Positions 27,303 to 36,464 of a stretch of DNA of 44,509 nucleotides are shown here, in pieces. Where the stretch lies: positions 1-44,509 of the forward strand of contig NZ_MRXX01000008.1 of the NCBI RefSeq assembly GCF_016642265.1, read 5' to 3'. Source of the stretch: Streptococcus lactarius. Lineage in GTDB: Bacteria > Bacillota > Bacilli > Lactobacillales > Streptococcaceae. The notes below the pieces were generated by a model that saw nothing but the letters and a program-made list of their open reading frames with translations, made no database searches and was not told where the DNA came from. The position numbers and the translations under genes are program-made. Numbering within the stretch: position 1 is the stretch's first letter; each line of letters starts with the position of its first letter.

Positions 27303-27310
27303 GAGAACTT

Positions 27311-28414
27311 ATGAAAACAAAAAAGATGAGATATGTGTGGTTTCTAGCGATCCTTTGTATTTTCTGTTTGACCTTGTTTTTGGCGAGAACGAGAAGTAAG
27401 GTGGACATGCGCAATCGGATCTACCGTCAGTGGCAGGACCATTTTGTGGTCTCTAAAGGAAAAGAGTCCTATGTTCAAACAAACAATTCTAAGGATCAGA
27501 CAGTGGTTCTATCAGAAGCGCAGAGTTATGGAATGGTGATCACGGTAGCAGCTGCTAAAAAAGGACAAGCACAACAAGAAGATTTTGAGCGTCTCTACCA
27601 ATATTATTTGAATCATCGGATTGCGGATACTCAATTGATGTCTTGGAAACAAACGATTGTGGATGGAAAAGCTTCAGCTGAGGATCATAATGCAACGGAT
27701 GGGGATCTTTACATTGCCTACTCTTTACTAGAAGCTGCTCAACAATGGCCAAAACAGGCCAAAAAATACCAAGACCAAGCTAAAGCTATTTTAGAGGATG
27801 TCCTCAAATACAATTACAATGAAGAAACAGGTGTTCTGACGGTTGGGAATTGGGCCAATCAGGATTCAAATTTTTACTATTTGATGCGGACGTCTGACAC
27901 GCTGCCAGCGCAATTTCAACTGTTTTATAAGGTCACAAACGATTCTAAGTGGTTAGATATCAAAGATAAGATGTTGCACCAGTTGGATGTAGTGAGCTCA
28001 AAGACATCCTCAGGTCTACTTCCAGACTTCATTTGGGTGGATCACGATGGGGCTAGTGTAGCCGATCCAAATACCATTGAATCTAAGTATGATGGTTCTT
28101 ATTCCTACAACGCCTGTCGTTTACCTTATAACCTCTCTCAAAGCAAGGATAAAACCAGTCAGAAATTGCTGAAAAAAATGCTTGGTTTCTTTAAAAAGCA
28201 ACGAAACCTTTATGCAGGTTATGATTTAAAAGGGAAGGCCTTAAACGATCATCAGGCAGCCAGCTTCCTTGCACCGATTGTTTATGCTTCAGAGAGTGGA
28301 GAAGGGTATTTAAAATTGGTTCAACAGAATAAATATATTTTTACCCAAGATCTCCCTTTGAACAACTACTATGATGCAACCATGACTACCATGATTGCCC
28401 TAGAATTGTTTTAA
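27311..28414 (+). CDS. membrane-anchored glycoside hydrolase family 8 enzyme
   Basis: A 367-residue extracellular enzyme with an N-terminal signal anchor (about residues 8-25) and no lipobox. The GH8 signature is seen in VVLSEAQSYGM (E69 as likely general acid) and in HNATDGDLYIAYSLLEA (Asp at 130 and 132). Later family stretches include SYNACRLPYNL. GH8 enzymes (BcsZ, Listeria PssZ) trim or release the polymer made by the adjacent synthase. It is the last gene of the operon. Confidence 0.9.
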   Translation: MKTKKMRYVWFLAILCIFCLTLFLARTRSKVDMRNRIYRQWQDHFVVSKGKESYVQTNNSKDQTVVLSEAQSYGMVITVAAAKKGQAQQEDFERLYQYYLNHRIADTQLMSWKQTIVDGKASAEDHNATDGDLYIAYSLLEAAQQWPKQAKKYQDQAKAILEDVLKYNYNEETGVLTVGNWANQDSNFYYLMRTSDTLPAQFQLFYKVTNDSKWLDIKDKMLHQLDVVSSKTSSGLLPDFIWVDHDGASVADPNTIESKYDGSYSYNACRLPYNLSQSKDKTSQKLLKKMLGFFKKQRNLYAGYDLKGKALNDHQAASFLAPIVYASESGEGYLKLVQQNKYIFTQDLPLNNYYDATMTTMIALELF

Positions 28415-28429
28415 GTAAGAAACATAAAA

Positions 28430-28480
28430 AAGAGAGTCTTGCAAGATGCTTGTTTCATGTTGTAAGGCTCTCTTCTTGTT
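28430..28480 (+). terminator. probable terminator of the exopolysaccharide operon
   Basis: AGAGAGTCTTGCAA pairs with TTGTAAGGCTCTCT (two G-T pairs, long loop), followed by a broken T tract (TCTTGTTTG). The hairpin is strong and the T tract weak. Confidence 0.65.
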
Positions 28481-28516
28481 TGTGTCTCGTAAAAAAGACC
28501 TCAAAGAAATAGGACA

Positions 28517-28536
28517 GCCATTTTTTAGAAAATGGC
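28517..28536. other. short perfect hairpin upstream of the DUF1033 gene
   Basis: GCCATTTT-TTAG-AAAATGGC is a perfect 8-bp stem without a T tract. It lies in the gap between the GH8 and DUF1033 genes; its function is unknown. Confidence 0.35.
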
Positions 28537-28610
28537 GCTGATATTTTCATGAAAAGAGGCCCTTAAAGAGGGTCTTGAGCACAAAACTTTTATTCTCAAA
28601 GGATTTTCTA

Positions 28611-28616
28611 TATAAT
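28611..28616 (+). promoter_or_regulatory. -10 element of the DUF1033 gene
   Basis: TATAAT at 28611-28616, 27 bp before the start. No good -35 is seen. Confidence 0.5.
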
Positions 28617-28642
28617 AGAGGATACAAAGGATGGAAGAGTTT

Positions 28643-29032
28643 ATGTATCGAGTGATTGAGTTGTACGGGGATTGTGAGCCCTGGTGGTTTTTAGATAATT
28701 GGCAAGAGGATATTGTGGATAGTTGGAAGTTTGAGGACTATTACCAAGCTTTGAAAAACTATAAACAAAAGTGGTTGGAATTGAACGAACGTTTTCCTAG
28801 TTATAAAAGTAGGAGTGATTTGATGACAGCCTTTTGGGATCCCAAAGAGCAAGAGTGGTGTGAGGAATGTAGTGAGGATGTGCAATTGTTTCACTCGATT
28901 GTCTTGCTAGAAGATGGGCACAAAATTCCAAAAAGTAAACTCCGGCCTGGCTACGAAAAGGAAAAAGGAAGCAAGAAGCACCGCTCCTGCCAATATACCC
29001 TTAGTGCTAAGCAGGCTCCAAAAAACCTATAA
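28643..29032 (+). CDS. DUF1033 protein
   Basis: A 129-residue soluble protein (MYRVIELYGDCEPWWFLDNW...) that matches the DUF1033 family, regularly found directly upstream of the comG operon in streptococci and lactococci. Its function is unknown. It is rich in Trp and acidic residues in the first half and basic at the C-terminus. The internal ATG at 28643 is chosen over 28631 because the family begins MYRVIE and GGAAGAG precedes it. A terminator separates it from comGA. Confidence 0.88.
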   Translation: MYRVIELYGDCEPWWFLDNWQEDIVDSWKFEDYYQALKNYKQKWLELNERFPSYKSRSDLMTAFWDPKEQEWCEECSEDVQLFHSIVLLEDGHKIPKSKLRPGYEKEKGSKKHRSCQYTLSAKQAPKNL

Positions 29033-29039
29033 TGAATCC

Positions 29040-29079
29040 AGAAGATTTTTTAGATGTTTCTAGAAAATCTTCTTTTTTT
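29040..29079 (+). terminator. terminator before comGA
   Basis: AGAAGATTTTTTAGA (29040-29054) pairs with TCTAGAAAATCTTCT (29059-29073), 14 of 15 plus one wobble, followed by TTTTTT. Confidence 0.93.
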
Positions 29080-29088
29080 GCGTTCTTT

Positions 29089-29096
29089 TTCGAATA
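29089..29096 (+). promoter_or_regulatory. ComX (SigX) com-box of the comG operon
   Basis: TTCGAATA, 22 bp before the comGA start, matches the streptococcal late-competence box TACGAATA with one change and follows a T-rich tract. The same octamer precedes ssbB in this window. It should put comGA-GG under the alternative sigma factor ComX. Confidence 0.88.
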
Positions 29097-29117
29097 GTAT
29101 AAGTGAGAGGAGGAACT

Positions 29118-30059
29118 ATGGTTCAAGAAATTGCAAAAAAATTGATTCGCATGGGAAAGAAGGAAGAAGCCCAGGATCTTTATTTTATCCCTCGAAGTGA
29201 GGGATACCAAGTCTTTATGAGGGTGGGAGATGAGAGGCGCTTTGTACAGACCTTTCCTTTTGAGGAGATGACAGCGATCATCAGCCACTTTAAATTCGTA
29301 GCAGGGATGAATGTGGGTGAAAAAAGACGCAGTCAATTGGGCTCGTGTGACTACCCTTTGGAAGAGGGGGTGGTCTCGATCCGTTTGTCAACGGTTGGGG
29401 ATTATAGAGGCTATGAAAGCTTGGTAATTCGTCTCCTACATGATGAGGAGCGGGAGTTGCGCTTCTGGTTTGACCAGTTGCCGGAATTGCAGAAAAAGTT
29501 AGCAGGTCGGGGGCTCTATCTTTTTGCGGGGCCTGTTGGTTCGGGCAAGACCACCCTCATGCATGCTTTAGCGCAGGCCCGTTTTGCGGACCAGCAAGTC
29601 ATGTCTATTGAAGATCCTGTTGAGATCAAGCAGGACAATATGCTCCAGCTCCAGCTCAATGATCAGATTGGCATGACCTATGACAACTTGATTAAACTCT
29701 CCCTACGCCATCGACCGGATCTTCTCATCATTGGGGAGATCCGAGATAAGGAAACCGCTCGTGCAGTGGTACGAGCTAGTTTGACAGGTGTGACGGTCTT
29801 CTCCACTATTCACGCCAAGAGTGTTAGAGGAGTCTATGAGCGCCTCTTGGAGCTTGGGGTGAGTGAGGATGAGCTAAAGATTGTCTTACAAGGAATTTGC
29901 TACCAACGATTAATTGCAGGAGGAGGTGTTGTTGATTTTGCAACGGAAAACTACCAAGAACACAAAGCCAGCCGCTGGAACCAGCAAATGGATCTCTTGG
30001 CTCAATCAGGATATATCCAGCTGGCTCAGGCACAAGCCGAAAAAATTATCTACAACTAA
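29118..30059 (+). CDS. comGA: competence pilus assembly ATPase ComGA
   Basis: A 313-residue cytoplasmic secretion ATPase of the GspE/PilB family that drives assembly of the transformation pilus. Walker A is GPVGSGKTT (residues 138-146), the Asp box is SIEDPVE, Walker B is LLIIGEIRD and the His box is FSTIHAK. It lacks the long N-terminal domain of PilB, as usual for ComGA. ATG 29118 has AGAGGAGG upstream. The comGB start lies inside its 3' end. Confidence 0.96.
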   Translation: MVQEIAKKLIRMGKKEEAQDLYFIPRSEGYQVFMRVGDERRFVQTFPFEEMTAIISHFKFVAGMNVGEKRRSQLGSCDYPLEEGVVSIRLSTVGDYRGYESLVIRLLHDEERELRFWFDQLPELQKKLAGRGLYLFAGPVGSGKTTLMHALAQARFADQQVMSIEDPVEIKQDNMLQLQLNDQIGMTYDNLIKLSLRHRPDLLIIGEIRDKETARAVVRASLTGVTVFSTIHAKSVRGVYERLLELGVSEDELKIVLQGICYQRLIAGGGVVDFATENYQEHKASRWNQQMDLLAQSGYIQLAQAQAEKIIYN

Positions 30060-31023
30060 ACAAAAGCAAATCATTGAATTGTTTTCCAATCTTTACTCGA
30101 GTGGTTTTCACCTAGCTGAAATTGTGGATTTCCTAGACCGTTCCCATCTGGTGGATGGGCGCTTGGTAGCTAAGATGCGGGAGGATCTTGCTCAAGGACG
30201 ACGCTTCTCTGAGATGATGGCGGGAATTGGTTTTTCAGATGCGGTGACCACACAGTTATCTTTAGCAGAGCACCACGGGAACATTGAATTGAGCTTAGAG
30301 AAAATCGGAGCTTATTTGGAAAATATGCGCAAGGTCAAGAAAAAATTAATTGAGGTAAGTACCTATCCTCTTCTTTTAGTCGGATTTTTAATCCTCATTA
30401 TGTTGGGCTTGCGCAATTATTTACTTCCTCAGATGGATAGCCAAAATATAGGAACGCAATTGATCAGCCTGTTTCCGCAAATCTTTTTGGCTCTCGTCGC
30501 GGGCAGTGGGATTTTGGTCCTACTAGGAGTGGCTTATTACCGGAAATCTGGCAAAATCAAAGTATTTAGTGCCCTGTCTCACCTGCCTTTTGGGAAAGGC
30601 ATGATTCAAGCTTATTTGACGGCTTATTATGCCAGAGAATGGGGCAATATGATCGGCCAGGGATTAGAGTTATCCCAAATTTTTAGCATGATGCAAGAAC
30701 AAAAATCTCAGCTCTTTCAAGAGATTGGAGTGGACTTGGTGCTGTCCTTGGATCGGGGTCAATCTTTTTCAGAGACAGTTGGCCACTATCCCTTTTTCAA
30801 AAAAGAGTTGCCTCTTATGATTGAGTATGGCGAAGTAAAATCAAAACTCGGAAGTGAGCTAGAGATTTATGCTGAGAAAACCTGGGAGGATTTCTTCCGC
30901 CGGGTTCACAAGGCTATGAATGTGATTCAACCCTTGGTCTTTGTCTTTGTGGCTCTTGTAATTGTATTACTGTATGCAGCTATGTTGCTGCCAATTTATC
31001 AAAATATGGAGGTTCATTTATGA
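29932..31023 (+). CDS. comGB: competence pilus platform protein ComGB
   Basis: A polytopic inner-membrane platform protein of the GspF/PilC family, about 363 residues from the chosen start. It has two GspF domains, each followed by hydrophobic helices (about residues 145-165, 185-210 and 330-355), with the motif FSETVGHYPFFKKELPLMIEYGE typical of the second domain. The start is uncertain: TTG 29932 is chosen for AGGAGGAGG six bases upstream, giving an overlap of 128 bp with comGA, and other starts are possible. It overlaps comGC by 4 bp. Confidence 0.9.
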   Translation: MILQRKTTKNTKPAAGTSKWISWLNQDISSWLRHKPKKLSTTKQKQIIELFSNLYSSGFHLAEIVDFLDRSHLVDGRLVAKMREDLAQGRRFSEMMAGIGFSDAVTTQLSLAEHHGNIELSLEKIGAYLENMRKVKKKLIEVSTYPLLLVGFLILIMLGLRNYLLPQMDSQNIGTQLISLFPQIFLALVAGSGILVLLGVAYYRKSGKIKVFSALSHLPFGKGMIQAYLTAYYAREWGNMIGQGLELSQIFSMMQEQKSQLFQEIGVDLVLSLDRGQSFSETVGHYPFFKKELPLMIEYGEVKSKLGSELEIYAEKTWEDFFRRVHKAMNVIQPLVFVFVALVIVLLYAAMLLPIYQNMEVHL

Positions 31024-31337
31024 CATCATTAAAAAAATATACGGTAAAGGCGTTCACGCTGATTGAAATGCTGGTGGTTTTATTGATCATCAGTGTCCTA
31101 TTGTTGCTCTTCGTGCCAAATTTGACCAAACAAAAAGACTCTGTGAAAGAAACAGGAAATGCAGCGGTTGTCAAGGTGGTCGAAAGTCAGGCAGAACTCT
31201 ATGAACTCAATCATACTAACGATAAGGCCAGCTTATCAAAACTTATTTCTGAAGGCAATATTACCAAAAAACAAGCAGACTCTTATCGTGCTTATTATGC
31301 GAAAAATAGTGGAGAAACACGTGCGGTTGCAGATTAA
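31020..31337 (+). CDS. comGC: major competence pilin ComGC
   Basis: A 105-residue type IV-like prepilin, the main subunit of the transformation pilus. The short basic leader ends at KA, and the mature part starts FTLIEMLVVLLIISVLLLLF, with Glu at +5, followed by a helical and polar body. Cleavage by the prepilin peptidase is expected between Ala and Phe. It lies within the tightly overlapping comG array. Confidence 0.95.
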   Translation: MTSLKKYTVKAFTLIEMLVVLLIISVLLLLFVPNLTKQKDSVKETGNAAVVKVVESQAELYELNHTNDKASLSKLISEGNITKKQADSYRAYYAKNSGETRAVAD

Positions 31338-31731
31338 GGCTTTTACCTTGGTGGAGACACTCTTGACCTTGATGATTGTGAGTTTCATATATATGGGTCT
31401 AACTGGATCTGTCAAGACTAGTTTTCAGCAGGTGGAGGAAAAAGTATTTTTTGCAGAGTTTGAACACCTTTACCAAGAAAGTCAAAAGATCGCTCTGGCA
31501 AAGCAAACAGAGCTAGATCTAGAAGTGAGTGCCAGTGAGATTCGTACGCCTTACCAGACGGTGAGCATTCCTGCATCGGTGAGTGTACAAGACCCGAAAA
31601 CGATTCAATTAGACCGAGCAGGTGGGAATTCCTCCCTTGCAAATCTTCATTTTACTACACAGAGAGGAGTGGTGACCTATCAGCTATCGCTTGGTAATGG
31701 AAAAATTAAAAAGAGTATCCAGCCCCGCTAG
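31321..31731 (+). CDS. comGD: minor competence pseudopilin ComGD
   Basis: A 136-residue prepilin with a very short leader (VRLQIKA) and mature start FTLVETLLTLMIVSF with Glu at +5. GTG 31321 is preferred because GGAG lies six bases upstream; an in-frame ATG at 31297 would add eight residues. It overlaps comGC by 17 bp and comGE by 35 bp. Confidence 0.92.
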   Translation: MRLQIKAFTLVETLLTLMIVSFIYMGLTGSVKTSFQQVEEKVFFAEFEHLYQESQKIALAKQTELDLEVSASEIRTPYQTVSIPASVSVQDPKTIQLDRAGGNSSLANLHFTTQRGVVTYQLSLGNGKIKKSIQPR

Positions 31732-31984
31732 TATTCTCCTAGAATCATTAGTGGCCTTGAGTTTATTTGCCATGATTACGACCTTGCTCTTAGGAGAAAT
31801 GAGGCGGTCACGAACAGAGCGACTAGCAGATTTCAAAGAAATGGAAGTGTTATCCGTCGCTCAAATGGCCCTACAGACAGGTAAGAACTCCTTAACGGTC
31901 AATGGAATTCAAGTAGAGGTTGAAAAAGATGCGCAACACATCACGGTCTACCATCAAGGAAAGGCGGTGCTACATGTGGAGTAA
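31697..31984 (+). CDS. comGE: minor competence pseudopilin ComGE
   Basis: A 95-residue small pseudopilin-like protein with one N-terminal helix (SILLESLVALSLFAMITTLLL). The usual KAFTLxE signature is replaced by SPASILLESL, which is typical for ComGE. ATG 31697 lies inside comGD. The position between comGD and comGF supports the assignment. Confidence 0.88.
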   Translation: MEKLKRVSSPASILLESLVALSLFAMITTLLLGEMRRSRTERLADFKEMEVLSVAQMALQTGKNSLTVNGIQVEVEKDAQHITVYHQGKAVLHVE

Positions 31985-32426
31985 ACGAAAGGTCAAAGCT
32001 TTCACCCTACTCGAAGCCTTGGTCGCTCTGTTGGTGCTTAGTGGCGGTATCCTGATCTTTCAAGGATTGACCAAACTCTTGCATTCGGAGCTGGACTACC
32101 AAGCTCACCAAAAACAGGAAGAGTGGCTGTTGTTTCAACAACAATTGCAGGTAGAATTGGATCGCAGTCATGTTGAAAAAGTGGAGAACAATCACATCTA
32201 CTTGACTCAAGATCAAAAACCAATTGCGATTGGCCAGTCTAAGGAAGATGATATTCGGAAAACGGATGATCGGGGTAGGGGGTACCAACCCATGATTGCA
32301 GGTGTTCGCTCTAGTAAAATATGGCAGGAAGAAGATCTCATTCATGTGCAGATAAGCTTTGAAGAAGGCCTAGAAAGGGAGTATATCTACCATGTGGTTC
32401 CAGCGATTCAAAAAGAAAAGAGTTAA
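31974..32426 (+). CDS. comGF: minor competence pseudopilin ComGF
   Basis: A 150-residue prepilin-like protein. The leader MWSKRKVKA is followed by FTLLEALVALLVLSGGILIF with Glu at +5. The C-terminal half matches the ComGF pattern (GYQPMIAGVRSSKIWQ...). ATG 31974 lies 11 bp inside comGE. The reading frame is open further upstream, but the prepilin leader fixes the start. Confidence 0.9.
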   Translation: MWSKRKVKAFTLLEALVALLVLSGGILIFQGLTKLLHSELDYQAHQKQEEWLLFQQQLQVELDRSHVEKVENNHIYLTQDQKPIAIGQSKEDDIRKTDDRGRGYQPMIAGVRSSKIWQEEDLIHVQISFEEGLEREYIYHVVPAIQKEKS

Positions 32427-32859
32427 AGCGGGTGTCTTGCTGTATGCCCTCTTGATGGCGGCTGTTTTTAGCCTTTTACTCCAGTTTTATCTGCATCGCC
32501 AGGTTGCTGAAAGACGTATTCTCAAAAGTAGTGAGGACCGTCTGCGTGCCTATGCCTTGGTGCAGTTGGCTATGGGTCAGGAAACCAAGGAGGAGAAAAC
32601 AGCGGATATTCATTTGAAATCTGGGACGGTTCACCTCAAGTGGGATGCTGGTTTTCTTTATGCCAAGGCTGAGATTCATCAGGAAAGCTATGACTTTGTT
32701 TTGCCTGTAAGCGAAGAAAAAGAGAGCAAGAAAGAGAAAAAAGAGAAGAAAGAGAAGAAGGAAAAGAAGTCCAAGAAAGAAAAAGCGATGCCAGATCTAC
32801 CTTCTGAAGAATCATCAAGCGAGGAGAAGAAGCAAGCAGACAATAGCGAAAACGACTAA
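32392..32859 (+). CDS. comGG: competence protein ComGG with long charged tail
   Basis: A 155-residue last protein of the comG operon. A basic N-terminus (MWFQRFKKKRVKA) and one membrane helix (GVLLYALLMAAVFSLLLQFY) are followed by a body and then a Lys/Glu-rich tail from about residue 107 (repeated KEKK units, then Ser/Glu). The tail is encoded by a purine-only near-repeat at about 32718-32785. It makes the protein longer than I expect for streptococcal ComGG and is probably disordered. It overlaps comGF by 35 bp. Confidence 0.88.
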   Translation: MWFQRFKKKRVKAGVLLYALLMAAVFSLLLQFYLHRQVAERRILKSSEDRLRAYALVQLAMGQETKEEKTADIHLKSGTVHLKWDAGFLYAKAEIHQESYDFVLPVSEEKESKKEKKEKKEKKEKKSKKEKAMPDLPSEESSSEEKKQADNSEND

Positions 32860-32889
32860 TTTTTGGTATGATAGGGTGCGGAGGAAATC

Positions 32890-33843
32890 ATGAATTTCGA
32901 AAAAATTGAACAAGCCTATACCTATCTATTAGAAAATGTCCAAAGCATTCAAAATGAGTTGGCAACGAGTTTTTATGATGCCTTGGTCGAACAAAATGCG
33001 ATCTATCTGGATGGTGAGACAAGCCTGGAAGTCGTCAAAAACAATCACCAACGTTTAAAGGAGCTTCAATTAAGCAAGGAAGAATGGCGCAGGGCCTATC
33101 AGTTTCTCTTTATGAAGGCCGCACAGACCGAGCCCTTGCAAGCTAACCATCAGTTCACACCGGATGCAATTGGCTTTATCCTAACATTTTTGATTGATCA
33201 ATTGGCCAAAAGTGACCAAGTTGATGTCTTGGAAGTAGGGAGCGGCACAGGTAATCTCGCTGAGACCATTGTCAACAATAGTCGCTTGGAAATGAGTTAT
33301 TTGGGATTGGAAGTGGATGATCTCTTGATCGACTTGTCTGCTAGTATTGCAGATGTTATGGCGTCGAGTGTGGCATTTGTCCAAGGAGATGCGGTGCGCC
33401 CTCAAGTCTTGAAAGAAAGTGACTTGATTGTAAGTGACCTTCCCATCGGCTACTATCCTGATGATGCAATTGCACAGCGTTACCAAGTGGCAAGCTCAGA
33501 AGGGCATACCTATGCCCATCACCTGATGATGGAACAGGCCTTGAAGTACTTGAAACCTCAAGGAGTGGCGATCTTTTTAGCGCCCAATAATCTTTTGACG
33601 AGCCCTCAGAGCGATCTCTTGAAGGCCTGGTTGAAAGAACATGCCCAACTACTAGCCATGATGACCTTGCCCGAATCCCTCTTTTCAAACCCAGCTTATG
33701 CTAAGACTATTTTTGTCTTTAAAAAGCAAGAAGAAGGACAGATGCAACCATTTGCCTATCCATTTACAAATTTACAAGATCAAGATGAGATTGTTCGCTT
33801 TATGGAAAGTTTCCAAAACTGGTTACAGGATAGTGAAATTTGA
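32890..33843 (+). CDS. YtxK-like SAM-dependent methyltransferase
   Basis: A 317-residue class I methyltransferase of the N6-adenine methylase type. Motif I is VLEVGSGTGNLAET (near residues 115-128). The catalytic motif is SDLPIGYYP, a variant of the NPPY/DPPY loop. Similar proteins (YtxK) usually sit between the comG operon and ackA. It has no target-recognition domain, so DNA modification is doubtful and the substrate is unknown. ATG 32890 has GGAGGA upstream, 30 bp after comGG, and the gene may be read through from comG. Confidence 0.9.
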   Translation: MNFEKIEQAYTYLLENVQSIQNELATSFYDALVEQNAIYLDGETSLEVVKNNHQRLKELQLSKEEWRRAYQFLFMKAAQTEPLQANHQFTPDAIGFILTFLIDQLAKSDQVDVLEVGSGTGNLAETIVNNSRLEMSYLGLEVDDLLIDLSASIADVMASSVAFVQGDAVRPQVLKESDLIVSDLPIGYYPDDAIAQRYQVASSEGHTYAHHLMMEQALKYLKPQGVAIFLAPNNLLTSPQSDLLKAWLKEHAQLLAMMTLPESLFSNPAYAKTIFVFKKQEEGQMQPFAYPFTNLQDQDEIVRFMESFQNWLQDSEI

Positions 33844-33852
33844 GCAAAGATC

Positions 33853-33861
33853 TGTTATAAT
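33853..33861 (+). promoter_or_regulatory. ackA promoter (extended -10)
   Basis: TGTTATAAT (TG at 33853-33854, TATAAT at 33856-33861) lies 33 bp before ackA. Confidence 0.75.
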
Positions 33862-33869
33862 AGAGAATG

Positions 33870-33883
33870 TGAAAACGCTTGAT
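33870..33883. promoter_or_regulatory. candidate CcpA (cre) site of ackA
   Basis: TGAAAACGCTTGAT fits the cre consensus TGNAANCGNWNNCW at all but one position. It lies at about +3 to +16 of the predicted transcript, downstream of the -10, where CcpA binding would normally repress rather than activate. Confidence 0.55.
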
Positions 33884-33894
33884 GAGGTGAAAAT

Positions 33895-35088
33895 ATGTCG
33901 AAAACAATTTCAATTAATGCAGGGAGCTCCAGTTTAAAATGGCAATTGTACCAAATGCCAGAGGAAACCGTTCTTGCAAAGGGATTGATTGAACGAATTG
34001 GTTTGAAAGATTCTATTTCAACTGTTAAATTTGATGATCGTTCTGAAAAACAAGTATTGGATATTCATGACCATACACAAGCTGTAAAAATTTTGTTGGA
34101 TGATTTGATTCGCTTTGATATTATCAAGTCATACGATGAGATTACAGGGGTTGGTCACCGAGTCGTTGCAGGTGGAGAGTATTTCAAAGATTCTGCTTTG
34201 GTAGATGACGAAGTTCTTCGAAAAGTGGAAGAATTGTCTTTATTAGCACCGCTTCATAATCCTGCCAATGCTGCCGGCATTCGTGCCTTTAGAGAGATCT
34301 GTCCAAATATTACCAGTGTCGTAGTATTTGATACGTCCTTCCATACGACGATGCCAGAGAAGGCTTATCGCTATCCTCTTCCAACGAAATACTACACAGA
34401 AAACAAGGTTCGCAAATACGGTGCCCACGGGACCAGCCACCAGTATGTAGCTGGGGAAGCGGCAAAACTCCTTGGGAAACCATTGGAAGAATTGAAATTG
34501 ATCACTTGCCACGTCGGAAATGGTGTATCTGTTACAGCGATTGATAAGGGAATTTCTGTTGATACTTCAATGGGCTTCACTCCTTTAGGTGGGGTTATGA
34601 TGGGAACACGTACAGGAGATCTCGATCCAGCGATCATTGCTTATTTAATGGAGCACACAGAAGACTTCAATACGCCTGAAGATATCAGCCGGATCCTTAA
34701 TCGTGAGTCAGGCCTTCTTGGGGTATCAGAATCTTCTAGCGATATGCGTGATATCCACACAGCAATGCACAATGGCGATGAAAAAGCTAAATTGGCTTAT
34801 GATATCTTTATTGATCGCCTACAAAAATATATCGGTCAGTACTTGGCTGTCTTAAATGGTGCAGATGCTATTGTCTTTACTGCTGGAATCGGTGAAAATG
34901 CAGTGAACGTTCGTTCGTCTATTATTAATGGCATTAGCTGGTTTGGTTGTAAGGTAGACCCTGAAAAGAACGTCTTTGGAGTAGTCGGTGACATTTCTAC
35001 AGATGACTCCCGTATCAAAGTCTTAGTCATTCCAACAGATGAAGAATTAGTCATTGCGCGTGATGTTGAACGGTTCAAAAATCAGTAG
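33895..35088 (+). CDS. ackA: acetate kinase
   Basis: A 397-residue enzyme that makes ATP and acetate from acetyl phosphate and ADP. The N-terminal NAGSSSLKW phosphate motif, [13 protein letters not shown], the second signature [13 protein letters not shown] and [19 protein letters not shown] are all present, along with the C-terminal [11 protein letters not shown]. Family length is normal. ATG 33895 has GAGGTGA upstream. It has its own promoter, a possible cre site and a terminator, so it is probably a single-gene unit. Confidence 0.97.
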   Translation: MSKTISINAGSSSLKWQLYQMPEETVLAKGLIERIGLKDSISTVKFDDRSEKQVLDIHDHTQAVKILLDDLIRFDIIKSYDEITGVGHRVVAGGEYFKDSALVDDEVLRKVEELSLLAPLHNPANAAGIRAFREICPNITSVVVFDTSFHTTMPEKAYRYPLPTKYYTENKVRKYGAHGTSHQYVAGEAAKLLGKPLEELKLITCHVGNGVSVTAIDKGISVDTSMGFTPLGGVMMGTRTGDLDPAIIAYLMEHTEDFNTPEDISRILNRESGLLGVSESSSDMRDIHTAMHNGDEKAKLAYDIFIDRLQKYIGQYLAVLNGADAIVFTAGIGENAVNVRSSIINGISWFGCKVDPEKNVFGVVGDISTDDSRIKVLVIPTDEELVIARDVERFKNQ

Positions 35089-35101
35089 ATCAAACGGATA
35101 G

Positions 35102-35136
35102 GAGAAGGTCGGAGGTGTAAGCCTCGGCCTTCTTTT
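35102..35136 (+). terminator. terminator after ackA
   Basis: AGAAGGTCGGAGG pairs with CCTCGGCCTTCT with one bulge and a wobble, and TTTT follows. Confidence 0.88.
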
Positions 35137-35331
35137 GGTCCATCCTCCTTTGCTAGCTATAGTCCTTTAACAAAGTTTGATGAGTCTGTACCCCCTTTCT
35201 ATATGGTATGTCCGGATCAAAAAACGTTTTTTCAAAAAGGTCGATACGAGTGTCCCTACTTGCCGTCCTCAAAGAGAAACTTCTCCTTCATTTTCTTCAT
35301 CGCATCAAGAGTTTTCTTCCATGATAAATTG

Positions 35332-35340
35332 TGATAAAAT
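35332..35340 (+). promoter_or_regulatory. folP operon promoter (extended -10)
   Basis: TGATAAAAT (TG at 35332-35333, TAAAAT at 35335-35340) is the best promoter-like element in the 416-bp gap before folP. It would give a leader of about 158 nt. Confidence 0.5.
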
Positions 35341-35356
35341 GGTAGGTACCAATGAG

Positions 35357-36464
<1,108 letters not shown>

